A DNA stretch of 64,000 nucleotides from Oleiphilus sp. (GTDB lineage Bacteria; Pseudomonadota; Gammaproteobacteria; Pseudomonadales; Oleiphilaceae), in NCBI GenBank assembly GCA_006212045.1, contig PZPK01000018.1, forward strand, positions 29,177 to 93,176, given 5' to 3'. Each line of letters starts with the position of its first letter. Within the stretch, counting starts at the first letter, position 1. A program made the position numbers and the translations under genes. Below are positions 57,001-63,800 of this stretch, one piece after another. Under the pieces are notes generated by a model. The model saw only the letters and a program-made list of their open reading frames with translations. It was not told where the DNA came from and did not search any database.

Positions 57001-57216
57001 CGTCTGCGGCCGATTCTGATGACTTCTCTGGCCTTCATTATGGGTGTTGTTCCGCTGGTGATTTCCACTGGAGCGGGCGCAGAAATGCGTCATGCCATGG
57101 GCGTCGCGGTATTTTCCGGCATGATAGGTGTCACCGTGTTCGGTCTGATTCTAACGCCCCTGTTCTACAAGTTGGTCAGGCGCTGGTTTTCCGGCGTGAA
57201 GGTCGAGGCGGAATAA
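54064..57216 (+). CDS. RND efflux pump inner-membrane transporter (HAE1 family)
   Basis: A proton-driven trimeric pump of the AcrB/MexB/MexF group, 1050 residues, with twelve transmembrane helices and two large periplasmic loops. Proton-relay residues are present: Asp409-Asp410 in GIVVDDAIVVVENVERN and Lys950 in LAAKNAILIVEF. The N-terminus ISQYFIHRPIFAGVLS and the first motif LPITEYPEVVPPTVVVSA are classical. ATG 54064 is preferred over a start at 54040, which overlaps the adaptor gene. No outer-membrane channel gene follows and no TetR/LysR regulator precedes the operon; a TolC/OprM-like partner must be encoded elsewhere. Substrates are not predictable; multidrug, dye or solvent efflux are typical. 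Confidence 0.95.
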   Translation: MISQYFIHRPIFAGVLSAIILLAGALSLFQLPITEYPEVVPPTVVVSASYPGANPVVVSETVAAPLEQAINGVENMLYMSSQSTADGALNITVTFALGTNIDDAQVQVQNRVARAMPRLPEDVQRLGVTTEKSSPNLTMVVHLLSPDSRYDMLYLSNFANLKVKDELARIEGAGTVRVFGAGDYAVRVWLNPEKVASLNLTTTDIITAIREQNRQAAAGTIGAQPSEQGNPFQLLIKVKGRLDNVEEFNDIIVRVGEGGAITRLRDVARVELGSNSYALRSLLNNKPAAAVAIFQSPGSNAIQLSDDVRARMEELKQTFPAGVDYDIVYDPTIFVRGSIEAVVKTLLEAILLVVVVVVLFLQTWRASIIPLVAVPVSLVGTFAVMHLFGFSLNALSLFGLVLAIGIVVDDAIVVVENVERNIALGKTPVEATKQAMREVTGPIIATSLVLSAVFIPTAFISGLTGQFYKQFALTIAISTIISTFNSLTMSPALAAALLKPHDARQDWFGRLLDTVFGRFVFKPFNRFFEGLSHSYMLILKKLIRGASIILVLYLGLIGLTYHQFQTTPTGFVPQQDKMYLIAFASLPDAASLERTDAVIQRMSEIALEHPGVESSVAFPGLSINGFTVASNSGVVFVTLKPFSERMTPDLSAQAIAGQLNGRLSVIKEGFVAVVPPPPVLGLGTTGGFKLQIEDRGNLGYERLFQETQKVLGQAYGTPELNPMSTFSFFKANVPQIQVDVDREKAKIHGVAISDIFQTLQAYMGSVYVNDVNLFGRTYQVNLQADESFRADESQIDRLKVRNRNGEMVPLASFIEISHTSGPDTVTRYNSYPAADINSGPAPGFSSGQAEAAITRILEQSLPNGMAFEWTDLTYQQILAGDTTLFVFPLVVLLVFLVLAAQYESWGLPLAIIMIVPMTLLSAMTGVIIAGGDNNIFTQIGFIVLVGLAAKNAILIVEFAKEKEDHGLPLKQAVLEASRLRLRPILMTSLAFIMGVVPLVISTGAGAEMRHAMGVAVFSGMIGVTVFGLILTPLFYKLVRRWFSGVKVEAE

Positions 57217-57225
57217 CAGAAATAA

Positions 57226-57250
57226 GGACGGCGCTGCAATGGCGCCGTCC
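57226..57250. terminator. GC-rich hairpin after the RND operon
   Basis: GGACGGCGC and GCGCCGTCC form a 9-bp stem with a 7-nt loop between convergent genes. There is no T-tract on either strand, so it may be a weak or rho-assisted terminator, or an mRNA end stabiliser. Confidence 0.5.
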
Positions 57251-57288
57251 ATGATTCAGCTTGTGATCGGGAGGTGCATTACTCCGGT

Positions 57289-58329
57289 TTACCACTTTGA
57301 ATAATGGTCTTCGACAAAGCCGTAGAGGTTTTCGATTTCATACCGTTCTCCCGACGCATCCACCACATAGCCTTTAAAGCGCCCGAAAATCTGCTTGAAG
57401 TTGGTCTTCATCAGACCGGCATTCAAATACTCTTTATGTAAACCTTCCGGTTTGAAAGAAAGATCAATGCTGCCGTTTTCACTGCTGATGCGCCAGTTTG
57501 AGTGATTGTCATCGCGATCAAAACGAAACTGAACCTGCGGCAGGGGGTGGAGCTTGTCATCGATCCAGAAGCAGTTTTCCGAGTAGCCGGTTTCGTTGAC
57601 GCCCCAGGACACATTCAGACCGATTCGCTGACCCTTGCCGGCATTCAGTTGTCCGCTCAGGCAGGCCCAGTTCCAAAACGTCTCCCGGCGCATAAAACCG
57701 GCCGAAAAATCATGATGGCCAAAGCAGTGCAGGTCTTGCAGGTGAAATTTTCCCAATTCGCTGGTGACAGAACCCTGCACAGGCAGGGCCGCTGTTTTCT
57801 GGGCGTATACCCAGCCATTTACGGCCGTGGGAGTGCATAGCGCCATGGTTTCATAGGCAGATGGCTCATGCATGCTGGCTTCAATTTTCAGGACCTGACC
57901 CAGTTCTACATTCAGGCTTTTCTTTCGTTCACCGTTGGCATTCAACTCATAGGCCATCGAGATATGTTTGTTTCCGCGTTTAAAGGTGCTGACGCCATTA
58001 TCCGGTCTGTTTGTCAGGTTCAGTCCCCTGGCGAACGGAGTTTTGAACTGCCAGGTACGCATTTCGCCGTCATCGAGACGATAGATATAGATAAACGCGG
58101 CACCCACGAAGCGCAGATCCGCCAGCGCACAACCAAAAATCAGGTTGTCGGAAATGCCACCAAAATACTGGAAGCGCTTGAAAGCAAAATGCTTGCGCAA
58201 ACGTCCCGCTTTTTTGTTCATCGTCGTGCGGTAATCAGCATCTTTTACGTTGATTTCGTTGACGCTCTGGGCAAAGCGTCCCAGATAGGGTTTTCCGCGG
58301 GTATTGATCAATGAGTGAGGGCGTAACAT
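57289..58329 (-). CDS. DUF2804 domain protein
   Basis: The 346-residue product matches the DUF2804 family in its landmarks: LINTRGKPYLGRFAQ at the start, HFAFKRFQYFGGISDNLIFG, a central aromatic-rich beta pattern, and FWNWACLSGQL plus GINVSWGVNETGYSE-type segments near the middle. It looks like a two-lobed beta-sandwich of the lipocalin or hydroxyneurosporene-dehydrogenase type, without signal peptide. No catalytic motif can be named. ATG 58329 is preferred; an upstream reading to 58452 lacks family character and runs into the promoter of the divergent gene. Function of the family is unknown. Confidence 0.75.
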   Translation of the reverse strand: MLRPHSLINTRGKPYLGRFAQSVNEINVKDADYRTTMNKKAGRLRKHFAFKRFQYFGGISDNLIFGCALADLRFVGAAFIYIYRLDDGEMRTWQFKTPFARGLNLTNRPDNGVSTFKRGNKHISMAYELNANGERKKSLNVELGQVLKIEASMHEPSAYETMALCTPTAVNGWVYAQKTAALPVQGSVTSELGKFHLQDLHCFGHHDFSAGFMRRETFWNWACLSGQLNAGKGQRIGLNVSWGVNETGYSENCFWIDDKLHPLPQVQFRFDRDDNHSNWRISSENGSIDLSFKPEGLHKEYLNAGLMKTNFKQIFGRFKGYVVDASGERYEIENLYGFVEDHYSKW

Positions 58330-58541
58330 CTGACTACTTGTCTGTGGTTGATCGGTATCGAAAGAAAGCGTCGTCAATTTACTGAAATCCCGCCAGAGAT
58401 ACCAGTTAATTTTTCTTGGCAAAAAGTGTTTTGAAATTAGGTACTTCTGCACAGTTCAGAGATTTGGTACTTGGTTTCGCCAAGTCCTTTGTGTACGCTT
58501 CTTTGCTCTTTCGGAAATTGAATGACCGGTGCCGGACAACT

Positions 58542-59030
58542 ATGACACGCCTATTGATTGCCTTGTTTGTATGGGTATTTTCGCTGACGCTGCACGCCGA
58601 GGACGTCGAAGACAATGCAGGTCAAAGCAGCTCTGAAGAAGCATGGTACGAGGATATTGACTGGGACCCTTTCAACATGAAGGGCATAACCCCGCGCTAC
58701 GCCTATCTCGATTACGATAATTTTATCGGCTATGGCCACTATGTCGGCCTGTCATACTTCAAAAAGTCAGGCGCAGAATCAGAGGGTGTTACCTTTCGCA
58801 CCGGCCTCGGCACGATGGGGAAAAAGTACAATCTCGCCTATTCCAACAGCTTTTCTTTCATGCATGTCGATTTCGGGCTGTCCTATTACGATCTTGATAG
58901 CGACAATTATCGCCCTTTGAATTATGAAGAGTTGCTGGGAATCGAGTTGGGCCTGCGCATGTGGGTGGTGCAAATCATCGGCGTACATACCGAGAACACC
59001 TCTTTCATTACGCTAGCCTACGGTTTCTGA
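58542..59030 (+). CDS. small exported outer-membrane-like protein of unknown function
   Basis: The 162-residue product has a signal peptide (MTRLLIALFVWVFSLTLHA) and an acidic stretch, then amphipathic strands rich in Tyr, Phe and Gly, ending in LAYGF with a terminal Phe, a pattern of small outer-membrane barrels. ATG 58542 starts right at the signal peptide; a longer frame begins upstream at 58416 but reads implausible sequence. I recognise no family. It is divergent from the DUF2804 gene and convergent with the DUF599 gene. About 8 strands would fit the length; this is inference. Confidence 0.65.
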   Translation: MTRLLIALFVWVFSLTLHAEDVEDNAGQSSSEEAWYEDIDWDPFNMKGITPRYAYLDYDNFIGYGHYVGLSYFKKSGAESEGVTFRTGLGTMGKKYNLAYSNSFSFMHVDFGLSYYDLDSDNYRPLNYEELLGIELGLRMWVVQIIGVHTENTSFITLAYGF

Positions 59031-59065
59031 ACGCACATTTCGGGCTTACCTGAAAGCGATGAGAT

Positions 59066-59755
59066 CTATTGCGTCAGGGTTCTCAGTGTGCGGGATTTGA
59101 ACTCCCTTCTGTAAAGCACGAACACAATCGTCACAGGGCCAAACATAAAAATCCAAGGGTTGATAAACCAGCCTAATACAGCAATGGAAAAATAATAGGT
59201 TCGCAGGCCCATATTGAAATTATGCGCCGCCATCGAACCCATTTTTGACAATCGTTGCGCTGCCGTCTCGTAACCTGCCTGTTCCGGATGTGAAAAGTAG
59301 GGCGCCCCTCCAATCAACACCGTCACAAAGCCATATTGCCTGAGACTCCAGGTAAATTTGAAGAAGGCATAGATAAACACCACGATAAGTAAGAGCAGTT
59401 TCAATTCCCATTCTGCGCGACTAGCCGGAGACACAAAAGGCAGACTTTCGACCAGATCGATCGCTTTTTCGGTAGAACCCAAAATTGTCATCAGACCCGC
59501 CAGTATCAGCATGGTCGTCGAAGCAAAAAAGGACACGCTGCGTTCCAGATTAGCGATCGCAGTGTTGTCAGCAACACGAATCTCACGCTTTAGCAGTTCT
59601 TTCATCCAGTCATAACGGGCCTTGTGAAGTTCGCTGGCCAGACAGGAGGAAGAGCGCGCATGTTTACGCGCGTACTCTGAATAGCCTTTAAAACAGATGA
59701 AGAATACGCTGAGCGCTATCAGATTGAGCCAGTGTTCCATGATCAGTGCATTCAT
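59066..59755 (-). CDS. DUF599 family integral membrane protein
   Basis: The 229-residue product has four hydrophobic helices (about 10-25, 75-92, 113-132 and 190-220) and the DUF599 landmark RYDWMKELLKREIRVADNTAI with NLERSVSFFASTTMLILAG. It is an inner-membrane protein. The family has no established function. The C-terminus ends in a basic stretch (YRREFKSRTLRTL). It is a single gene, and its promoter lies in the 384-bp gap shared with the PEP-CTERM gene. Confidence 0.85.
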   Translation of the reverse strand: MNALIMEHWLNLIALSVFFICFKGYSEYARKHARSSSCLASELHKARYDWMKELLKREIRVADNTAIANLERSVSFFASTTMLILAGLMTILGSTEKAIDLVESLPFVSPASRAEWELKLLLLIVVFIYAFFKFTWSLRQYGFVTVLIGGAPYFSHPEQAGYETAAQRLSKMGSMAAHNFNMGLRTYYFSIAVLGWFINPWIFMFGPVTIVFVLYRREFKSRTLRTLTQ

Positions 59756-60078
59756 AGTGGTATCTTTTTTAAAAGGTCAGGAGCCCAGAGGGCGTCGCTA
59801 TCGAAAGGCCGCAATATACCGTTTTCGGGATGGCCTTTGTGATGACGGATGCACGATTCTATGGAAGCAGGGCGGAATACTCAATCGCCTTTTACGCGTG
59901 TCAGCCACCCTTCGGGGATGCGTGAAAACTTGGCAGGCGCGGTACATTCCGGGTATTTTGAGAGTCTGATCACAGTGTGGCTGAACAGCACTTTCAAGTG
60001 TCGGAATATTTTACATTTTCTATCGCCAAGTCTTTTTAATATTTCCTAAACAATTGATATATATTCTGTTTTGCTTTG
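59756..60078 (+). other. intergenic region between DUF599 and PEP-CTERM genes
   Basis: 323 bp without a convincing gene: two short frames overlap but lack ribosome sites and plausible composition. The last 90 bp are A/T-rich, with repeated TTGATATATATTC-like runs suited to DNA bending. This is where activator and IHF sites for the sigma-54 promoter would be expected, though no specific site was identified. Confidence 0.4.
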
Positions 60079-60093
60079 TGGCAAAGTGTTTGC
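60079..60093 (+). promoter_or_regulatory. sigma-54 (RpoN) promoter of the PEP-CTERM gene
   Basis: TGGCAA-AGTGT-TTGC gives the invariant GG (60080-60081) and GC (60092-60093) spaced by exactly ten bases, with the flanking T and TT of the -24/-12 consensus. Transcription would begin near 60105, about 35 nt before the ATG. Confidence 0.8.
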
Positions 60094-60139
60094 TTTCTTA
60101 CGTTATACTTTTTGCAGTTAACACGGATTTGAGGTAGTT

Positions 60140-60907
60140 ATGCAGTTACCAAAATATGTTAAAAAAGCGGTCGGTTGCCTGGCAATCGCGATGTGTGCCG
60201 GCAGTGCACAAGCCTATATGCTGGACGACAATTATATCGGTGGCGATGATCACGGTTGGGGTGATGTCATTGGTGACCAGTCCAAGTTCAACATTTCGGG
60301 GCTTGATGTCAGTGTTTCTGGAACAATGGTCACCGTCGATATTCACACGGTCTTTGACGATTACATCGGCATTTTTCCTAGCCTGACTTCAAACAATCAG
60401 GGCATTGGTGTTGGTGATCTATTGCTGTCCAGCTCCTGGAATCCCAATGGTAGTTCAGCGGACGGTTATAAAGCGGACAATGCCGCCACCGGAACCAAGT
60501 GGACCTACGGTGTGGCTGTCGATGATGCCTATGCCAATGGCGGGTCTGCCACTTTCTATCAATTGAGCGGTGCCACCAATGCCGATAATCTTCTGAACAG
60601 TGAAGATTTCCTCAGCGGTGGTGTTTATCGGGACGGTCAGGCAGTTGCAGTGGATACTTCAGCTCAATCCGGTGCCCAGGCAATGGCTAACTCAGCGTCC
60701 TGGTCCGTTGGCAATGACAAGATATCGTTTGTGTTTGATGCCGCCAACACAAACCTTCTTCAGGGTGATCTGGCACTGCACTGGGCAATGCTCTGTGGCA
60801 ACGATGTCATTGAAGGTTCGGTCTCGACAGCCGTACCTGAGCCGTCCAGTCTGGCCCTGTTGGGCTTGGGGCTGTTTGGCATCGTCTATCTGAGACGCAA
60901 GGTCTGA
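60140..60907 (+). CDS. PEP-CTERM sorting-domain protein
   Basis: PEP-CTERM proteins are exported by Sec, cut by an exosortase and delivered to the surface or extracellular matrix. The 255-residue product has a signal peptide (cleavage after AQA near residue 25), a beta-rich body beginning with YIGGDDHGWGDVIG, and the tripartite C-terminal signal: VPEPSS at 232-237, a hydrophobic helix (LALLGLGLFGIVYL) and RRK. A GAGG site precedes the ATG. The body has few charged lysines and many Asn, Ser and Gly, normal for matrix proteins. No exosortase (epsH/xrtA) gene is in this window. Expression is predicted to depend on sigma-54. Confidence 0.93.
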   Translation: MQLPKYVKKAVGCLAIAMCAGSAQAYMLDDNYIGGDDHGWGDVIGDQSKFNISGLDVSVSGTMVTVDIHTVFDDYIGIFPSLTSNNQGIGVGDLLLSSSWNPNGSSADGYKADNAATGTKWTYGVAVDDAYANGGSATFYQLSGATNADNLLNSEDFLSGGVYRDGQAVAVDTSAQSGAQAMANSASWSVGNDKISFVFDAANTNLLQGDLALHWAMLCGNDVIEGSVSTAVPEPSSLALLGLGLFGIVYLRRKV

Positions 60908-60914
60908 TAGTGAC

Positions 60915-60935
60915 TCTGGCGCTCAAGGCGCCAGA
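60915..60935 (+). terminator. probable terminator after the PEP-CTERM gene
   Basis: TCTGGCGC and GCGCCAGA pair over a 5-nt loop, followed by ACTTTTGTTTG, a moderate T-rich tail. Confidence 0.7.
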
Positions 60936-60948
60936 ACTTTTGTTTGTC

Positions 60949-60973
60949 TGTCGGGACGATTCCTGTCCCGACA
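60949..60973. promoter_or_regulatory. perfect 9-bp inverted repeat upstream of the thiolase gene
   Basis: TGTCGGGAC and GTCCCGACA flank a 7-nt spacer. There is no T-tract, so a dimeric regulator site (for example for the thiolase gene 228 bp downstream) is as likely as a hairpin. The factor is unknown. Confidence 0.45.
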
Positions 60974-61200
60974 TAAATTCCCTTTTCCTCTGCCTGCTTA
61001 ATTTTGTTAGAATTGGCGCCTTTCAATACTCCCCCTAAAATACCGTTTTGCATTTCTGCAACAGGCCCGGCTGATTGATTGGTCCCGGTTGTCGCTATGC
61101 GATTTAGCCAAGTGAAAACTTGCCAGTGTTAGGGGCGAAAGCCAAAGTAACGGATCGATTCAGGTATCGCCGGCGATCCAAGTTGTAGTCGAGGTAAGTT

Positions 61201-62388
61201 ATGTCAAAGCAAGAGTCCGTAGTGATCGTGAGTGGAGTGCGTACACCCATGGGTGGATTTCAGGGAAGTCTTTCCGGAGTTTCAGCACCTGAATTGGGCG
61301 GGATCGCCATTCGCGAAGCCGTTGAACGAGCAGGTCTGAAGCCTGAGGATGTTCAGGAAGTGATCATGGGAAATGTACTTCCTGCGGGCTTAAAGCAGGG
61401 GCCAGCACGACAAGCCATGCGCAAGGCAGGATTACCCGATGCGACTGGCGCAACCACGATTAACAAATTATGTGGCTCGGGCATGAAGGCAACCATGTTT
61501 GCCCATGATCTGATCAAGGCTGGTACAAACGATATCATGGTGGCCGGCGGCATGGAGTCGATGAGCAATGCCCCTTACTTGCTGACCAATGCGCGTAAAG
61601 GCTACCGCATGGGCCACAGTGACCAGGCGATGGATCACATGTTCCTCGACGGCCTGGAAGATGCCGAGACCGGCCGTTTGATGGGGTCGTTTGCCCAGGA
61701 CGTCGCGGACGAAAAAGGCTATAGCCGAAAGGATATGGACGATTACGCGATTCAGTCACTGACCAGAGCCAAACTGGCGATTGAAGAAGGCCTGCTAAAA
61801 GATGAAATTGTGCCAGTCACCGTCAAAACCCGCAAAGGTGAAGTCCTCGTAGAGCAGGACGAGCAGCCATTCAATGCCAATGTGGAAAAGATTCCCAGCT
61901 TAAGACCGGCTTTCAAGAAAGATGGCACTATTACAGCGGCGAACGCATCGTCTATTTCTGATGGCGCCTCTGCATTGGTACTGATGCGTGAAAGTGTCGC
62001 AGAAAGCAAGGGCGTAACGCCAGTCGCCCGAATCGTCTCCCATGCGACGCAGTCACAGCATCCAAGTGAATTTACCAAGGCGCCCGTCGGTGCGATTGAA
62101 AACCTGTTCCGCAAAACAGGTTGGAGCAAGGAAGACGTTGATCTGTTCGAAATCAACGAAGCCTTTGCCATGGTGGCAATGATGCCAATACGTGATCTGG
62201 GTCTTGACCCGGAGAAGGTCAATATTTTTGGCGGCGCATGTGCCCAGGGTCACCCGGTTGGTTCTACCGGTTCCAGACTGATTGTTACCCTGATCAACGC
62301 CCTCAAGGTTCGCGGCAAGACCAAAGGGGTTGCGGCGCTCTGTATCGGTGGCGGTGAAGCAACGGCGATTGCGATTGAATTGATCTAG
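61201..62388 (+). CDS. acetyl-CoA C-acetyltransferase (thiolase II)
   Basis: Condenses two acetyl-CoA to acetoacetyl-CoA or does the reverse in fatty acid and ketone breakdown. The 395-residue product has the acyl-accepting Cys91 in NKLCGSGMKA, FEINEAFAMV with the Asn-Glu pair, GHPVGSTGSRL with the catalytic His, and Cys381 in CIGGGEA. All four active-site elements are intact. Length matches biosynthetic-type thiolases (atoB/phbA). No phaB/phaC, fad or 3-hydroxyacyl-CoA dehydrogenase neighbours are visible, so the pathway is open. It is a single gene with its own terminator. Confidence 0.95.
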   Translation: MSKQESVVIVSGVRTPMGGFQGSLSGVSAPELGGIAIREAVERAGLKPEDVQEVIMGNVLPAGLKQGPARQAMRKAGLPDATGATTINKLCGSGMKATMFAHDLIKAGTNDIMVAGGMESMSNAPYLLTNARKGYRMGHSDQAMDHMFLDGLEDAETGRLMGSFAQDVADEKGYSRKDMDDYAIQSLTRAKLAIEEGLLKDEIVPVTVKTRKGEVLVEQDEQPFNANVEKIPSLRPAFKKDGTITAANASSISDGASALVLMRESVAESKGVTPVARIVSHATQSQHPSEFTKAPVGAIENLFRKTGWSKEDVDLFEINEAFAMVAMMPIRDLGLDPEKVNIFGGACAQGHPVGSTGSRLIVTLINALKVRGKTKGVAALCIGGGEATAIAIELI

Positions 62389-62408
62389 TTCGAATTAAAG
62401 CGTGATTG

Positions 62409-62435
62409 AAAAACCGGCTATAAGCCGGTTTTTTT
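62409..62435 (+). terminator. rho-independent terminator after the thiolase gene
   Basis: AACCGGCT, 3-nt loop, AGCCGGTT and a seven-T tract. Confidence 0.93.
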
Positions 62436-62470
62436 GTATCTGGTTGTCGCGTGCGTAACGGGAGACGCTT

Positions 62471-62518
62471 AACACCTCAACACCTCAACACCTCAACACC
62501 TCAACACCTCAACACCTC
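62471..62518. repeat. six tandem copies of an 8-bp unit
   Basis: AACACCTC is repeated six times without error. It lies directly after the thiolase terminator and starts the repetitive boundary of the Rhs region. No reading frame benefits; slippage could change the copy number. Confidence 0.95.
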
Positions 62519-62601
62519 ATCATTGCCCCAACACCCCGTCATCGCCACCACCACCCCGTCATTGCCTCCCCACTACTCGTCATTGCCGCGAAGGCGGCAA
62601 T
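62518..62601. repeat. REP-like repeat block with a perfect hairpin
   Basis: Four copies of CRTCATYGCC occur at 62518, 62537, 62557 and 62578, spaced 19-21 bp. The last runs into the inverted repeat ATTGCCGC-GAAG-GCGGCAAT (62582-62601), an 8-bp stem with a tetraloop. Similar short palindromes (GTCATTsCCGCGAAGGCGG...) are dispersed between genes of many proteobacteria; here they may mark an insertion boundary. Confidence 0.8.
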
Positions 62602-62688
62602 CCATGTGGCGCGAACAGAAACGAAGGCTGATCGACACTCTACGCCGTTGGTTGTATTCGTGTTGGTTTCATAGACAAAACGGACTAA

Positions 62689-63378
62689 ACCTTTGGGTTC
62701 TGTTTTAGTCTCAGGTTTAGCGAAAGCGGACCTCTCGACCAGCCCATCCGCTTCCCAGGGCAGATCGCCGATCCCGAGACCGGGTATTACTACAATTACT
62801 ATCGGGATTACGACCCCAGTTTAGGCCGATATATACAGTCGGATCCTATTGGAATTACGCACGATTACAGTGATCCTCAAATGCAGGTTGCGTTGCAGCA
62901 AGGAGTGATTAGCGGATTTAGTTCGAATCAACTCAATCATCTTTATACTTATGTTGAAAGCAATCCTTTGTCCTTAGTGGACCCTTATGGACTGCATGGA
63001 CAGTTTAGCAGGCACAAAGGTAGGCAGAAGAATCGAGGAGGAGGTCGCGTTGGCATAGTGGGCTGTTTGTTCAATTGCGCTTCTTATACTGAAGGCGACT
63101 CTTCTGCAAAAGCATCAGCGAGTTTGTCTGTCGGTGGCGCTATCTTAGTTTGTTCTTCGCCGAAAAATCCACAACCAAAAGAGCCCGAATCTCAACAATG
63201 CGATGATGACAATGGAGGTATTTATCCAAACGCAGAGGTGACAGGTGGTTCTGCTTCACCTCCGGGGAGAATGGGTATGATTCTTGGCGGTCAATTAAAC
63301 GCAGATGGTTCATTCTGTATCAGCATTGGGCCTATGTTAAGCTTACCTTCTCCATCTATAAGTTTGGGTGACTTATAA
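62689..63378 (+). pseudogene. orphan Rhs C-terminal tip: end of the Rhs core plus a possible toxin domain
   Basis: In one frame, open from 62689 just after a stop codon, the DNA encodes the end of an Rhs repeat protein: RFPGQIADPETGYYYNYYRDYDPSLGRYIQSDPIG, given here as RFPGQ, ETGYYYNYYRDYDPSLGRYI and QSDPIG, then NPLSLVDPYGL, the auto-cleavage-side motif. About 125 residues of variable tip follow (HGQFSRHKGRQKNRGGGRVGI, two Cys in GCLFNCASY, a Ser/Ala stretch, an acidic CDDDNGG, and a Gly/Pro-rich end). The first in-frame ATG is only at 62881, inside the core. The 1000-plus-residue core, and any start signal, are missing; so this is a displaced tip as left by recombination, or a 5'-deleted remnant. 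The tip matches no toxin family I can name. Confidence 0.8.
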
Positions 63379-63612
63379 ATGAATAACCCGTTTATTTCTG
63401 TTTGGCTTTTGTTAGGTGTAATTTATCTGGGTATGACTTTCTACGCTTATGGCAAAGCCAAACCTGAACATAAAATGGCGGTATTGAGCGGTTGGTGGTG
63501 TTTCTTTAGAAATTATTTCCCTGAAGGGCATGATCGCCTGCTCTTAACTGGGAAAATGTTTATGTCCGGAATTCTAGTCTGTGCTCTAGTTTACTTTACT
63601 GACATTGGATAA
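63379..63612 (+). CDS. small two-helix membrane protein, candidate immunity partner of the Rhs tip
   Basis: The 77-residue product begins with ATG directly after the Rhs tip stop (no gap), as immunity genes of Rhs loci do. It has two hydrophobic helices (SVWLLLGVIYLGMTFYAYG at about 7-25, and MSGILVCALVYFTDI near the end) around a polar middle with WWCFFRNYFPEGHDRLLL. No family is recognised. If it is an immunity protein, a membrane location would suggest that the toxin acts at the inner membrane or in the periplasm; that is inference. Ribosome site is weak, so it would depend on coupling to the upstream frame, which itself lacks a start. Confidence 0.55.
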   Translation: MNNPFISVWLLLGVIYLGMTFYAYGKAKPEHKMAVLSGWWCFFRNYFPEGHDRLLLTGKMFMSGILVCALVYFTDIG

Positions 63613-63800
63613 CTAAAGGTTCGGCCGGTTTCAGAAAAATCTGCAAATTATGCAGCGACGTATGCCAACCTAACCGGTCCCATTGTACAAGTTTGAGCAG
63701 CGTGGTTTGCATTTATGGCCGGTGTCCAGAGTCATCCAAATGTCCGCTAAGATGAGACAGCCGATGTAGTGCCATTCGTGTCAGAATCATTGATTCGTGA
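63613..63800. other. short gap before the antitoxin gene
   Basis: 188 bp without a supported gene. A frame reading NYAATYANLTGPIVQV ends in TGA near 63695, possibly a remnant of another gene, but it is too short to identify. Confidence 0.35.

Noticed and set aside
57226..57250. Standard rho-independent terminator after the RND pump
   Set aside because: The hairpin is strong but neither strand has a T-tract; reported only as a hairpin with reduced confidence.
58416..58541. N-terminal extension of the small outer-membrane-like protein
   Set aside because: It would bury the signal peptide 42 residues inside and overlap the divergent promoter region.
62471..62601. CRISPR-like array
   Set aside because: The unit is only 8 bp and directly contiguous with no spacers; the following 10-bp motifs are degenerate and no cas genes are near.
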